DNA of 64,000 nucleotides, from the NCBI GenBank assembly GCA_963691815.1, contig OY829646.1, positions 23,510,694 to 23,574,693 of the forward strand, read 5' to 3'. Both the position numbers and the translations under genes were made by a program. Numbering within the stretch: position 1 is the first letter of the stretch; the number at the start of each line of letters is the position of its first letter. The notes below the pieces were generated by a model. That model was not told the origin of the DNA. It did no database searches and saw only the letters and a list, made by a program, of their open reading frames with translations. Of this stretch, positions 13,458 to 26,568 are shown one piece after another. Origin of the DNA: Echiichthys vipera. Its lineage: Eukaryota > Chordata > Actinopteri > Perciformes > Trachinidae.

Positions 13458-16400
13458 TGTTCAATATTTCACCCAAATTATCCTCCAAAACTGTCAATAG
13501 TGTAAATTGTCCAATGCCTGATTATTGCTGCTGGTTTGCTTTAGAAGATGTAGCCTGATGGTTTTATAACTTTCAGAAGATAAATAAATATTCTGTATTA
13601 TAATAGGTTTTTGTATTTTCTAATTTCATGTAAATACTGACTAATGTAGCTTTACGTGCTATATTTTCTTCATGATTTTAGAGATGCACCCTATTTTTTT
13701 CTTTCTCTTGTTAAACTTGCTCGTTCCTTTGTTAGAGAGGAAGACATGCAGTGAGAGCCATCCCATGATCATTTGTCCTCCTCAAAATCCAGAAAATCAC
13801 GGTCAGCTGTACCTGAGCATTGTGGTCTCCACAGGCAGGTCAGAGAAGTTCCCATCACCCCCTGGTGTGTCTCCCTCCTGCCTCTGGTCTTCCTACCTCC
13901 TTTCCTGTTGCCATCGTGGCCTGCCATGTTAGTGCAGACTCCCGCTGCTCAGCCCTCTCCTTCAATAAATCTTCATATGTGTTGGAGGGAAGGTTGAGGG
14001 TACAGACAACAATAACCACTGGTACTCTCTATCAAAGGGTTATCTGGCTTTCACAGGCGCACTGACAGACGGCTCTCTGACATGGAGCAGAGGCCGAGTG
14101 CTGTGTCTCTGACAGGGAAGAGGCCTGGCTTTCGAAACAGGACAGGGATTAATTTATAGGAACTAAAACAATCTTTAAAAAGTTCAGACATTAAGAGGAA
14201 AGAACCAAACAATAAAATGAGTGAAAGATATTAAGAAAAAAAAAGTTTGAATGACTGATTCACCAAAGACTTGGGATTCTTAATTTCAAGTTTTACCTCT
14301 GGCTTATGCAGTACCTCTCTACAATGTCATTTGTTGTTCACATTAATATTTAAACAAACAATATATTTGCAGCTTGACTGTCAACTTGATTATGCTAATT
14401 CCCTTGATGTTCAACAAATAACCTTAAGGTTTTTTTGATCAGGATTGCTGAGTTTTAGAGGAAACAGATTTAGTTATGAGGGAGATATTTTTCTCGTGTT
14501 GCATTCCTGGGGCCTATTCTTCAGTGCCATATTAGTGTGTCAGCGAGGACTGCTGTTATGAATTACCAGCCCCAAATTTTGCAACTTAAAAAGTGGGAGT
14601 GAGAGTAAACCTTTTGTTTATGTCACCTATCATCTTGAAATATTTACCATTCTGCGCTCTCAGCTCCCTGTCTCCCTCCAGTGTGATAAAAGGTTGCTGG
14701 CTCCCAGTCTTAACCCCTTCCTGTTTCGTCCCATCTCCTGTTCCATCTCCGCTCAGAACAGACATCATATAAACCTCTTCTTTCTGCTCAAATCCTGCTG
14801 CCTCCAGTTCTTTTCTCTCCCCGCAGGAAGCAGTTTATTCAGGGTGGTTCCTTTGGGAATCATATGAGCATTTGACCAGGTGTCTGACACTTTTCAGTAC
14901 TTTATTCCAGAGGATGTTTGTGTGTTTAGTGTGTGTATTTGAGTTGTAATATGTTTGACTTCTCATTTTGAGGGGGGGAAACAATACATGCATGCACTTT
15001 TGCACTTTGTATGTCTGTGTGGTACGGAGAGAGGGTGGGTGCAGGGTGTATGTTTATAAAAAAGAAGGAAAAGGAAATCAAATTCTGTGCTGAATGAATT
15101 ATGGAGTATGTATCGTTATCTACTGTGTGTTGCTCAGAGTGCGTGAGTGAATGGAATTCATGTGCGAAAGGTGCAGGAATAAAAACAGAAAAACTGCAGT
15201 GTGTTTTAGGCATTGTCAGGTACTGTATGAATTGCCTGCGGTTGCCTTGCAGGACTTTATACCTCTGAAATCAACCATTTCTCTCCATTTCGCTTTCAAC
15301 AAAAACATGTCCCCCAGCTAAGGTGCACCTTCCCCGTTTTTACCATCACTTTTTCAAGACAAAACAAAACTGCGAGTAGTAGCAGCTAGATACTGGGTTT
15401 TGTAAAACTGTATAGTGGTGCTGTCTAAGGTAAATTGGCATTGTACTGGAGTCCCATTCCATACATCTCTTTCTCACCATGAGGGACCAGCTGCTGAGAT
15501 CAAAATTACTGCAAATTACTGCTGTTGTACTGCTTTGTCAAGTAAAATGATAGTGTCTCATCAGATGTGCCTGGTGCATGTGTTTCCAGGAAATTCTTAT
15601 CAAAGCAGAATGAATATTTTTCTTGCAGGAGAAGAATAAGCACACTGTGTTTTTGACAGAATTAGTTATGATATTGACAGAAAAATGTCTTTTAATAGGC
15701 TGGTCTTCTTCTGTTACACACTGTGTTTGATCTTTTTAATTCATTTTTTTTCTAGCATGTTGCCAGTTGGGTAAATGGAAGCAAGTGCTTACAGGTATGT
15801 GCAAAACGCCAGTTAAAAGAAATGTATTAAAAAGTCGTGACGAGTCATGATGAGAATCTTTTCTTGTACTGACCAGTATTTCATACTTAATGGTTATTCT
15901 ACCTCTTCTGCATGTTCCTGTTTGTCTCAGTCCTTGTCTTCTTTGTCCTCTACCTTTTCTGCTTGCTCTTTCTCTTAGACCTCATCTTACTTCCCCCTTT
16001 CTGTGTGGATGTTTCTCAGATATTCTCTATGTTGCATTGAGCAGTGAAACCTTAGGGTCTGACTCTGGCTCTCCACTCTACTAGCCTTATTTTTATGTGA
16101 TGTTCATTTTCTTCTTTTTCTTGTATTGGGGTGGTAGTATGCCCGATGTGGGGTTATGTCAGGAGGGGTGATCATAAATATTAGGAGCTGCAGGGAGACA
16201 AAGGGGCTAAAATGGAAAGGCTTGGCTGGATGAGGGGACCTGGCCATGTCGTGTACCTCAGTCATTTTTCTTGTGTGCTTAGAACTCAGTCAGGGGTTTA
16301 ATTGGAATCCAGACTTCAAAGAAACCCTCGGTCCATCCAGCAGCCCCCCATCCCAACTCCACCCCTGCACTAACTCCCCTGGCAGGATCCACTCACGTCC

Positions 16401-17870
16401 ACACCACATACACACCGACTGTGACCACTACAATATCAGAGAGAGCATCACCATGCACGACCCTGGCTGAAATTGACTTTGCGCATATTTGCACAAGATG
16501 TTTAGGTATGGTGCGCGTTCATGTGTGTATTTGTGTGGTCCTTGTTTGTGTTTGAATTTGCACAACCCAATATTCGCATATGCCTCTGTGCTGGCATGTT
16601 TATGAACAAAATCCGCCCATTTGTTATTTGGGCTTGATTACATCCATCCAAATCCAGAGTGACATATGTAAATATTTACTCCCAAAGTGTTACATTTATC
16701 ATTGCTTTGTCAAATCAGGTTTAATGGTTTGGGATTTTAAAGAAGTACATTGTAATGTTAAGTATACTTCAACACATTCAAGATAGCAAAAGCATGTTAG
16801 TCTAGATCTATTAAATGTAAAATAGAATTCAGGTAGATACAGTAGACATTCTCACATCCTGAATAAGGTATTTTATGTTAGAGTCCTCTGAGTGGACAGA
16901 TTTAAAAGTTAAACACATAATGATGTTATGTAAAAATGTTTTTTTCATTGTAACACATCTAGTCCCACATTATCCAGGCCTACACACTTTTCATCCTGTT
17001 CACATTCACACTTCGGTATGTTATTTGACACATAATTGTGCATGCTGATTTATTTCTTCTCTGCAGTGTCTGGTATTTATGCCATAATTGCAGGAATTAA
17101 ATTATGCTACACATGACTCAAAATTAAAGTGAGAGAAAGTTAACTTTGTAGTAGTCCAAGCCTGGAGGAAATGGGTGGAAACAACGTCTGTTGCATAATT
17201 ATAATGTAGTATAATTAATATTGGAGCAGCAGGGGGTGATATGTTGTAATATATGCACCTATGTAATTAAGGCTTCTGCCTGTCTTGTTGGAGTTTCAGT
17301 GGGCCTTGTTAACACTATGAAGAAGACACTTTTGAAACCATACCTATAAGATAATATATTTCAAAGTTATAATTATAGGTAGAGAAAGAGGACCTATTTT
17401 CAGACCTAACAAATCACTTTTTCCATTACACCTGGTAAAGGTGTTAATGACTCCTTGTCTTTTTGATTTTTCCATTTGAATTATGAAACAGCTGTATCAT
17501 TTGAAGTACAGTTAATAGGTGGATTTCAAGTAACCATACATAGAGAAAAAGTGTATCCAGTTTGAATAGTTTTTCACCAAGAGAGAGGATCTAAGCTTCA
17601 ATCAGATTGAAAAAAGTTGTGTTCTTCTATAAAACTGTGTATTAGGGGAAACAATGAAGATGTGAAATTATACCCTAACCTAAATGGGAATAAGAGGGTC
17701 AGATGATTGTTAGAAATTCAGTCTAATTGCATGAGGAAACAGGGGAATCCAGGAGGTTCTTGTGCCCAGAATAAAGTATTTACTTTGGATAACATTAGAA
17801 AAACCTTCATCGATTAAGGAAATAACATAAACTAATTTGAAGATAATGACCTATTTAAGATGGTGACAAA

Positions 17871-17873
<3 letters not shown>
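13458..17873. other. Non-coding DNA, unique-looking
   Basis: No gene, RNA gene or repeat family was recognised. The short frames around 13672-14065 and 16246-16470 lack domain resemblance. The stretch around 14515-14600 has the mixed base composition of conserved non-coding DNA but nothing decisive. Confidence 0.4.

Positions 17874-17920
<47 letters not shown>
17874..17920. repeat. (TA)n microsatellite
   Basis: About 23 uninterrupted TA units; a self-complementary tract able to extrude a cruciform. Confidence 0.95.
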
Positions 17921-17925
<5 letters not shown>

Positions 17926-18668
17926 GACAACTGCTGAGAAAGTACATTGTCTCAAGTCATTTTTAACGTAAAACATGTCCAGGAATGGAGACTGTTATTG
18001 CGTGTAAGGAATTCATTCGTCTTTTCAGGATACCTGTTCAGTTTTGACCTGCCATATTATAGCGGCTGAATTCAGGCAGATCAGTTTAATGCAGGAGCCT
18101 TACAAACAGCTGGTGGTAGCGATGATGATGACAGATTGTTGTTTTAAAGAAAACAAAGAGGTCCTTTCTACTATCCTTGTGTCTTGTTCAGAAAAAAATG
18201 TATGGCTGTCTTGAAGAGAAGAGAAGCGTGGGCTCTGAATGACTAATAGGGCTGCTCATACAGAATGGTTTGTAATGGAGGTGTTAATGACCATGTTGCT
18301 TAAAGGTTACTTCTGAGTGGTGTTTTCTTTCTCCCTTACGTCAACACCTTTATGCTCCCACCAACGTGTTCACTTTGTTTCCTATTATCCTCCTCTTTTT
18401 CAGCACAACCTTGAGTGCAACTGCAGCGTCCAACAGATCAAGGGATGACAGAATCAGACGAGAATGAAAAAGATAATGAAGGAGAAAGAGAGAGATAGAA
18501 GGGCTACAAGGGGTGGGAAAATGTGCTTTATCAGAGAGGTCTCAGCCCAGCAGCATTTTGACTTAAAGGGACTCGGGTGTCTCGAGTTGGCTGGCATCAA
18601 CCGTGTCTCACATGAAGGGAAAAACATGCTGCTCATTACACATAACCACACACAGACAAAGCCACCGA

Positions 18669-18677
18669 ACACACACA

Positions 18678-18763
<86 letters not shown>
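18669..18763. repeat. (CA)n microsatellite
   Basis: About 47 CA units with one CC interruption near the start. Open frames on both strands through it are artefacts. Confidence 0.95.
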
Positions 18764-18766
<3 letters not shown>

Positions 18767-20469
18767 TCATTCACATTCAGTTTCATCAAATATATTTAAA
18801 TTTGGGGATCCCCACTCCCTACAGAGCCCCTAAAGTGCAGGACACAATGGAACTATTCCATGGAGATGGAATGAGAGGGGGAAAAAAAACAAGGTGTGGA
18901 TTTTTTGGAGAGGTAGGTGGAGGTCAGGGCTGGTGTGGGGTATACACAGAGAGGTGGTGGTAGTGAAGGGGGGTGCTAGCTTTTATGGTAATTACAATCT
19001 CAGCATCCCATTGTCAGTGGGCTCAGTGGTAGGTCCAATTTGGGAACAGAGGTTGTTACATTTTTACCCTGGCAGACCAGACTTTTGTCATGTGGAGTAG
19101 GGGGCTCTGCTACACTTTAATACATGGTCTTTATCGAGTTCTGGAAACAGGTGAATGTTTGGTTAAATGGATGGCCTTGTCAAAAATGTGGCGTAAATTG
19201 ATGTCCTTGCCTTTGAAACAGGTGAATGTTTTGTCAAATGGATATCCTTGTTTTGGTGGCCACAGCATTGAAAAGTATTCAGAGAAATGATTTCCTTTCA
19301 CATACTGAGGGCTATGAGAAACATGCATACTTTTAGGTTATACAGCTGCTATAGCCCTGTAGATTAGATTCGAATTAGATGATACATGTCATCCTATTGA
19401 TGATTATAAATGACTGATGCCCACTCCTTTTTGTCAAAATGAATGAATTAATAACTAATACTCGTAACTGATACTCAAAATGGTTTCACAGTTTTTTGGC
19501 TTGTAACGTCAGAGTGTGCACCATTATCTCCTTTTGTGAGGCGTAAAACATGTGGCAACATTTCCTGCAATGGCGGACTGTAATAATGTTGAATAATATT
19601 GTGAGTTCCCAAAAAAGAACACATCATTAATATGTACCTTACTCTTAAAATGAAACATTCAACAGTAGGCTCGAGACAATGAACCCTTATTGGCCTGCCA
19701 ATAATTTCCTGTATTTATGTCATATATGTAGAACCAGTAGCCAGCTTTAATTTGGCATACAAGTGGTAGAGAGGAACAACATATAGACACAAATTGAAAT
19801 AGAAAAGAAAACCACCAAAGAAAAAAAACAAGACACAAACAAAGAAGTGATTCAATGTGATGTGAGTTTTTTGTCACCATTAGATTCTCAATAAATGCCA
19901 ACCCTCGCTATATTTGATCAGAATCTTTTTTTTTGTAATATGGAGAGATTTCAATAGGTGAATTGTTTCGGACAGCTCCAGGGTTTATTTATAAATATAT
20001 ATACCATACTTTAAAAAATATATATATATTTATAGTTCTCTAAGCCTCAAGTTTGGGCTGAGCTCATTTAAATGCTGCCGTTTATAAATGTCAAGAATAT
20101 TCCACAGCACTGAATCTTCGAACCATAAATCTTTCCCCTAACACCTATAGTGGTATTTAAACAAAATGACTAGACTGGCTTCCAGCATCACAGTGGGATT
20201 ATATTTGTTTGGCCTTTTCATAGTGTGTTTTAAAGGGTATGGCATTACAGCCAGGGCAGATAATTGAGTGGATATTGTATTGTTTGAGCAAATATTGGAG
20301 GAAACACAAATGAAATACATTGTCAGTCAATATGAACATTTTTGCAACTTGACAGATACAATTTAATTCAAGACATTTCCTCATTGTCTTGATACTAACT
20401 ACATTTCAGGTTATTATGGTGGCATTGCATTTATCTTAAAACATATTTGCCGCTGCAAATTAGTAGTAT
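18764..20469. other. Non-coding DNA with a small direct repeat
   Basis: Mostly unique AT-rich sequence. A 37-bp unit at 19144-19180 recurs at 19215-19251 with four mismatches. No gene recognised. Confidence 0.45.
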
Positions 20470-20562
20470 ATGAGTATTTATAGAAGGTGTATGTTTTGTT
20501 ATGATTTGGCACTATGAATAAAATTGAATTGAATTGAATTGAATTGAATTGAAATAAATAGA
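20470..20562 (+). mobile_element. LINE-like 3' tail with (ATTGA)n
   Basis: TGATTTGGCACTATGAATAA is followed by tandem ATTGA units (20522-20553). I recognise this as the 3' terminus common to L2/CR1-like LINEs in teleosts, which end in short tandem repeats instead of poly(A). Only the last ~90 bases seem to remain, as expected for 5'-truncated insertions. The exact LINE family is inference. Confidence 0.55.
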
Positions 20563-21017
20563 CAAACATAATTAGTCTTGTAAATGCATGTTCAACATGA
20601 CTTGTGTGCATAATCAAATTTGATTAAAAATGATTATCAAAAGCAGAAGTGAAAATATACTTTATGTATTAAAAAAGTGCTTATTATACTTTAGTAATGA
20701 CATGATGTGAAACCAGTAGAGGTAGCCTTATTGTACTCTGCTGCAACCCCAAGCTGAGTCAGCTTGCTGGTGTGACTGTGACAGAGAAGGGCAAGGAACC
20801 CTGCTCTTCCTGTGGTTCTGTGTGGTAACAGCCCGCATGTTTCAGGCATTTACCAAGGGGATTAAACCTACCAGTGGGGAGAAGTAGACTGGAGGCCTGT
20901 GTTCTTAACATAGGAGGGATCCTCTCTGCTGGTGGCTGTTGAAGATGGGCTTTCCCACCTTCTGAAACACAACACTTCACTACATTGCAGCCTACGCTAC
21001 CTAGGCGATGTATTCTC

Positions 21018-21387
21018 TAGAGATGCAACTCATATTGACTAATTAGGATCTGATATTGGATGAATGAGGCCAATCCAACATTCTGATCCAGTCATTTGAT
21101 TTTTATTAAACCCATACATAGCAATGGTTATTTACATATTTTACATATAATTAAAATATCTGTTTGCAGTGCGCTAATGTACACTTTGTTATTTATTAAT
21201 AAATAATATTAAGTACATTTATATCTGTGTGAATTTGTTACCTTTTTTTTAACTAGACTAAATGTTTATGTCAAGCCTGATGCCTTCACTCACAATAGTA
21301 TCGGATCGGTATCAGGTATCTGCCGATACGCTCAGCCCAGGTATCGGTATGGATTGAATCGGAAAAAAATGTATCGGTGCATCGCTA
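21018..21387. mobile_element. hAT-like MITE with near-perfect 8-bp target duplication
   Basis: The 370-bp element begins TAGAGATGCAAC and ends with the reverse complement of TAGCGATGCACC. Its right half carries repeated TATCGG motifs (21300-21380), typical of the 'GGATGCACCGATA' elements of vertebrates. Flanking 8-mers are GTATTCTC (21010-21017) and GCATTCTC (21388-21395), seven of eight identical. Non-coding. Confidence 0.7.
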
Positions 21388-21507
21388 GCATTCTCATTAA
21401 GGGGTTCGTATGATTTATTACGAAAATATGCACAAGAATTCAACTGTATCTTACAAAATATGATATTCTATTTAAAGCTGTAAAACAGTGACCATTATGT
21501 GACTGTT

Positions 21508-21790
21508 AAGGGGTTAAGTTTAGGCAACAAAAGGTGACAGGATTAGAAAAAAGGCTGTGGTTTCTGGTAACTGAACACCAGTCAGTCTTATGTTGGGACC
21601 AATCCACTATCATGATCCTCCTCCCTACACAGATTTTGCTGCTGTAATACATCACCTGATTTCCTTCTTTGCTCCGGACGTAATTTCTACTAATAACTAC
21701 ATGGATTACATACAATTTACAGTGCTTTGCTTTTTTGTAGGTAAATGTTTGAACAGTGAATGAGGACAGTCTGACCTATGCCTTACAAGG
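21508..21790. repeat. Dispersed teleost repeat, copy A
   Basis: Begins with a GGTTAAGTTTAGGCAACAAA segment and ends with AACAGTGAATGAGGACAG. The same ordered pieces occur, more or less decayed, at 23160-23384 plus 24245-24400 and at 40283-40449 plus 41215-41300, so this is one of three copies of a family. Its class is unknown to me; no coding capacity is seen. Confidence 0.5.
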
Positions 21791-23159
21791 AAATATCATA
21801 CAGTTTCTAAGTTTCTAGCAGTATTTATTCACACTTTTATAGTGCAACAAAAAGTGTCTCTGAACTCCACCAACTAGAAATGGTTCTCTGCAGTGCACTT
21901 AAATCTGCCTGCAGTGTCCTCTGTCTTTAGATGGTTGTGCTCTGTTCTATACATCTACTTCAGTTTCTCTGAACCCCACCAGTGATGTGGATATGATGGC
22001 ACAATTGTGTTGAAGTGCCTAACTCCCCCTTACACACGCACGGACTAGAGGAGTGCTGTGCTCGCCCTCCTGCAGCAAAGACCTCAAGTTCCATAAAAAC
22101 CTTAATTGGTCTGTTAAACATCAGACTGTAATCACATGTGGTGGGCCTGGAGAGATCTGTAAACACCCTGTATGTGGTGTTTCTCTCCACCCTCTCCTTT
22201 GCGTCTTTCCTGTCTTACATCACAACAAAACAAAACCATGTGCTGATTTCGAAGCCAGGTGTCGATTTTGTTTTTTTCTTTTGTTTTTCCTCTACAATAG
22301 AGAACAACCCAAAATAAATGGCACAATTAGGTACATTGTACATTAAGTTGCCCGAAATTTGCTCATGGGGCAGCACTGTTGTTGTTCAAACACTAAACAC
22401 GGGTAGAAATATTAATTTGTATACATGCGTGACAGTGGCTGTGTGCTCCTCCAGTCCAGTGTATTGTTGTGAAAATTGAAAGTCAATTTTAGTGTGCCAC
22501 TACATGAAGGACTAGGTCATTTGAAGGGCAAAATGGAGTAGGCGGAAAGGAAATCTGCTGCAAATTCTTCTCACCCCCCATCCCCCTACTCACTCACTAA
22601 CTCCACCTTTCTTTCTCTCTGGAGCACTGGAGCCAAGGAGCTGTGGTTTGAGTTCAAAGTGCTGATGACATTTATTTTAATTAAATGTAATTTCTTTTGT
22701 TATTTTGTGTATTTATTTATTTCCTTTGCCATGCTTACCCACAATAGTATGATTTAGACATTCTAGCTGACAGACCTATATTAAAAAATATCCTGTTTAG
22801 TTATACCGTGTATAGTTGCCAAAGTCTGTACTCAAAAATAAAACTGTATCATCATCATGATTTGTTACAAATACCAGACATGAACTTATGATACCAGATA
22901 CTTGGTTAAATCAAAAATGCCAAAGTTCCTTTGTACCCCAGTGCGGTTATTATGAACAGGGAAATTAGCTATAGAGCTGGGTTTCCGTTATCCTATAATT
23001 TCCAGTTTTTGACAGGGAAAATTGGTTGATGTCCGACATAAACCCACCTTACCGCCCTGAAACACGGACTTGAACTATAGCAATATTATGCACTAAGTCT
23101 ATTGATGGGACTTATTTTATTTTGAGAAATAATATATGCATATGTCGATGATCGTGACT
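21791..23159. other. Non-coding DNA, some of it probably repeat-derived
   Basis: No gene found. AGCTGGGTTTCCGTTA at about 22975 resembles an end of other fish MITEs, but no partner end was found. Confidence 0.35.
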
Positions 23160-24400
23160 GTTATGTCTGGTGTCGGTTAGGTTTAGGCAGAAAATACGTG
23201 ACCTGTTAAGCGTAGACGGTTTGGCATCAAAGTGACTTGGTTAGAATTTCAAAAAAGGTTGTGGCTTGGCTTAGTACTTTCGGGACATGAACACTGCCGA
23301 GACATGAAATCTGGTCGCCCAGGTGAAAGTCCTGTGTTTTGGGACCTATCCACCAGCCCGACCTGCTTGCCATCAGTGGCCTTAGGCCTAGTCCACACGA
23401 ACACTGGTATTTGTGAAACCAAACTTTTATGGCCCCTGGTTAAAAAAAATTCCTGTCAACACCACCGGTGAGATGAAAAATATCTCCTTCCACATGAAAC
23501 TGTCGCACAGTATGACTTCAAACAATGTCGACAAGAATTTGAGGTTTTCATTGGTTTTCCTAAGGTCCCTAGGACATGGGCTCTCCTTGTATGCCACTAT
23601 GGGCTTAGCGGTACTGCAGCACTCACCTGTTTAAGTGGCGGCCCTGTGGGGGCGAAACAACTTCTCCTAATGAGATCACCTCTGAAGAAGTTTTTGGATA
23701 CCAATCGAAAGGCTCATAATTATCTTCAGACCCTCTCCTCAAAAAATGTTTGTGGGCATTATTTAATTTTAGACCCTACCAAAATCGAGTTATGGACAGG
23801 AGAAGGAGGGTCCGCAGCTAAAAAGTTTAAATGGTTAAACAAGCTGTTAAAATGCATTCAACTCACCGCCCTGAGCTAATCCGTGTTAGCCGCATTTGGC
23901 TGTTAGCGACTGTTAGCGTCTGTCCCAGATTAGTTGTTTGTGCACAAAAAGAAATGTCTAGGATGATTTTACACCGTAATTTCACTTTAAGGGAGATTGC
24001 GCCACTGAGCAGCTTTCCATAGGAATGGATGGACGCCATTTTTAGGTCCACTGTCTATTCTTTTTTCTATTCCCATGGTTTTCCTACCCACGCACGACTG
24101 CTGAAACTGGACTTTTCAGAAAAGTTCATCCTGGATTCCAGTTACAAAAGACTCTTGTTTCAGGAGCCCATAACTGTGGTTACATGGCTGAAAGGCCAAA
24201 CGCACGGTTTCAAAAATACCCACGTTGGTGTGGGCGGCCCCTTATACCCATAGAATACACACAGAATAAATATGTGGAATACACATGAATACACACAAAA
24301 TAAATACAGGGTAATACAAATTACTTTACATTACTTTTCGTAGTTATATGTATTAACAGAGAATGAGAACATCCTGCTGTGGTGAGGTGTAATCTCACTT
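23160..24400. repeat. Dispersed teleost repeat, copy B (split)
   Basis: The left part (23160-23384: GGTTAGGTTTAGGCAGAAAA, later CAGGTGAAAGTCCTGTGTTT) and right part (24245-24400: TTACTTTTCGTAGTTATATG, AGAGAATGAGAACA) flank an inserted DNA transposon. Order and orientation match the other two copies. Confidence 0.5.
23385..24241. mobile_element. PIF/Harbinger-like non-autonomous transposon, 857 bp
   Basis: The left end GGCCTAGTCCACACGAACAC and the reverse complement of the right end GGGGCCGCCCACACCAACGT form imperfect terminal inverted repeats of about 40 bp; both continue into GTATTTxTGAAACC. The trinucleotide TTA flanks both ends (23382-23384 and 24242-24244), the size and sequence expected of PIF/Harbinger target duplications. 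Short internal frames (for example 23646-23879) show no transposase motif, so the copy is non-autonomous. It sits inside dispersed repeat copy B. Confidence 0.7.
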
Positions 24401-26415
24401 CTGTCTTAACCACTGTATTAAATGTGATTGCTGTGACATTTCCATGAACAGATTGCCATAACATGGATTCAATATAATTATTTTTTAATCTTTTTTCTTA
24501 AATATAATTGCTCTTGAGGGATTTTTTTTTTATGCAGGTGTGGTGGTGTCCTATTCTGTTATTACACCCAGAGATCTAATAGCCAATGTAGATACACGCT
24601 GATAGAGGAGGTTTATCACAACATCACAGCACAGCTGTATTGATGGCTGCCCTCTCCCAGAGGCCAGAGGTGCTTACTATGCATCCCATATGAAGGCACA
24701 GTGTTTGCTCATAAAAGCCCAGTCTGGATAACGATGCTTGAACACTCGCTTTCATCTGATTTCATTTGAAGACTAATGATGAGTTTGCCTTCTAATTTAA
24801 TTTCCACTCAACATTACAATGCAGCTCTGTTTTTCCTTAGTGATGAAGTTTTTATAAAACTGTGGCCTGTGAAATGAGGTATCACAAGTCCAGCTTTTTC
24901 AGGAGATGGAATACATTTTTTAAACTAAGCTGTTGAGTGTAATGCAGAGTGGCTGTGTCTTCTTGTGTCGCTGCTTTTGTTCTTCCGCTTCCTGTATTTA
25001 GAAAACCCACGCAGACATGGTGCTGCTGGTGACAGCATGAGTCCTCAGTTACCACTGGAGCCACAATGTTTTAGTGCCAATCAGGCTCCATTGTCCACTA
25101 AAGGCTAAATTTAACCTGGAACAAAAATACTGGAAATGTATGAAAAAGAGACTGTTATTCTGAATATTGTATTAGTCATGTAAATGTGTTTGTTTAGAAG
25201 TGATGTTTAAAGGCTTTCACCATTAAACCTCTTGTTGCATTCATCATTCATAACACTTTTCTGACATGTTGAAAACAACAAACCTGCTTTGTTAAAATAA
25301 AATGTCTGAGAGAACAGTCAAATGCAAGAAATTGTATTTAAAACTTAATAATTCTTCAAAATCTGGCTGTGCAGTGCAGTGTAGTGTAGTCTAATGATCA
25401 TTTTTGAATTGAATAGGCTATTATTTGACTGTGATATAGATATTGCCAGCTCAAGCCCCAGATCTTTTCTGTCACCAGGAAAACAATAAACAAACTACTA
25501 CAAAAATTAATATCACTGAAGTATATTCATCAGTATTTGAATCCGAACATAAACGGGTTCATGGATTTAGACTTTTTGGCCTTCTTTAACACATGCACAT
25601 AAAGTATAATGTGTGCTTGTGCAAGGTGTGCCACAGGAAAGGCGTGCTGTGCATTAGATACAGCCAAATGGAGGCAGCATTCTCCTGTCAGGCATAAAAG
25701 TGTTTGGTAAGACATCCACACTTTAATGCACACATACCGCTCATGCATGCGTTTCCTCTCATGCTTAAAGACAGTTTAATATAGCTATCATATGCATTAC
25801 ATCTCTGTTGTCTTTTGAATTATACTCTGACATAGCAGATAAACTGAAGCTTTGACTAAACTATTCAAACACACAGTGCTTGCATCTTTGTCTAAATGCT
25901 TCAGTGAGCTTTAGAAGCTGTACTATATTGTCTTTACTACTGAGCTATAAAGTCGTTCAGATTAATTTGTTGACGCTTGCATAGAAGTACCATTATCACT
26001 CTGCCATTACAGCTGATGACAGCTTCAATGGATCTTATTATAAAATGTTTGCATTTAATTTATATTGTTGAAAATGAAGCAAGTATATTCAGTTATACAG
26101 TATGTTCTGTCTTTAAGCGAGTTTAGACATTTTTATTGTTAAATAAGAGACCCTTTTAAAATCTACTACAGCATGTATTTTCAGACAAACATGCAGAATA
26201 AAATACCATCCAGCACTGTAATAAAATGAAGACATGGCCATGTTTAAAGGTAAAAAGTGAAATTTCCATGTGTTTTTTCTTTATGAAGCAAGTGGAGGTG
26301 CTATATAAATACTTTAAAGTATCATAACACTAAATTCATAGAGAAATGCAAGCAAGTGACAAGCAAGTCATGACTAATGATGTCAAAACCATACTATACA
26401 CTGGAGAACAAAATT
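24401..26415. other. Non-coding DNA, unique-looking
   Basis: No gene or repeat was recognised. 24560-24780 has the balanced, motif-rich look of conserved non-coding DNA, but nothing decisive is visible. Confidence 0.4.
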
Positions 26416-26500
26416 AGAGAACAAATTATAAATACTTGATTTATTCTGAAATACTGTTATTTTTTATTGTTAAGAATTTGATAGAATATCCACTGTGGCT
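26416..26500. repeat. Left terminal inverted repeat of the Tc1 element
   Basis: Pairs with 27541-27625 over about 85 bases; the inner part ends GAATTTGATA...CTGTGGCT. Tc1 transposases bind such ends. Confidence 0.85.
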
Positions 26501-26568
26501 GTACTACTGCTGTATTAGCATGTTTTTTTTATTTTTTTAAATAACCTTAGTGCTATAGGATTCAGAAA

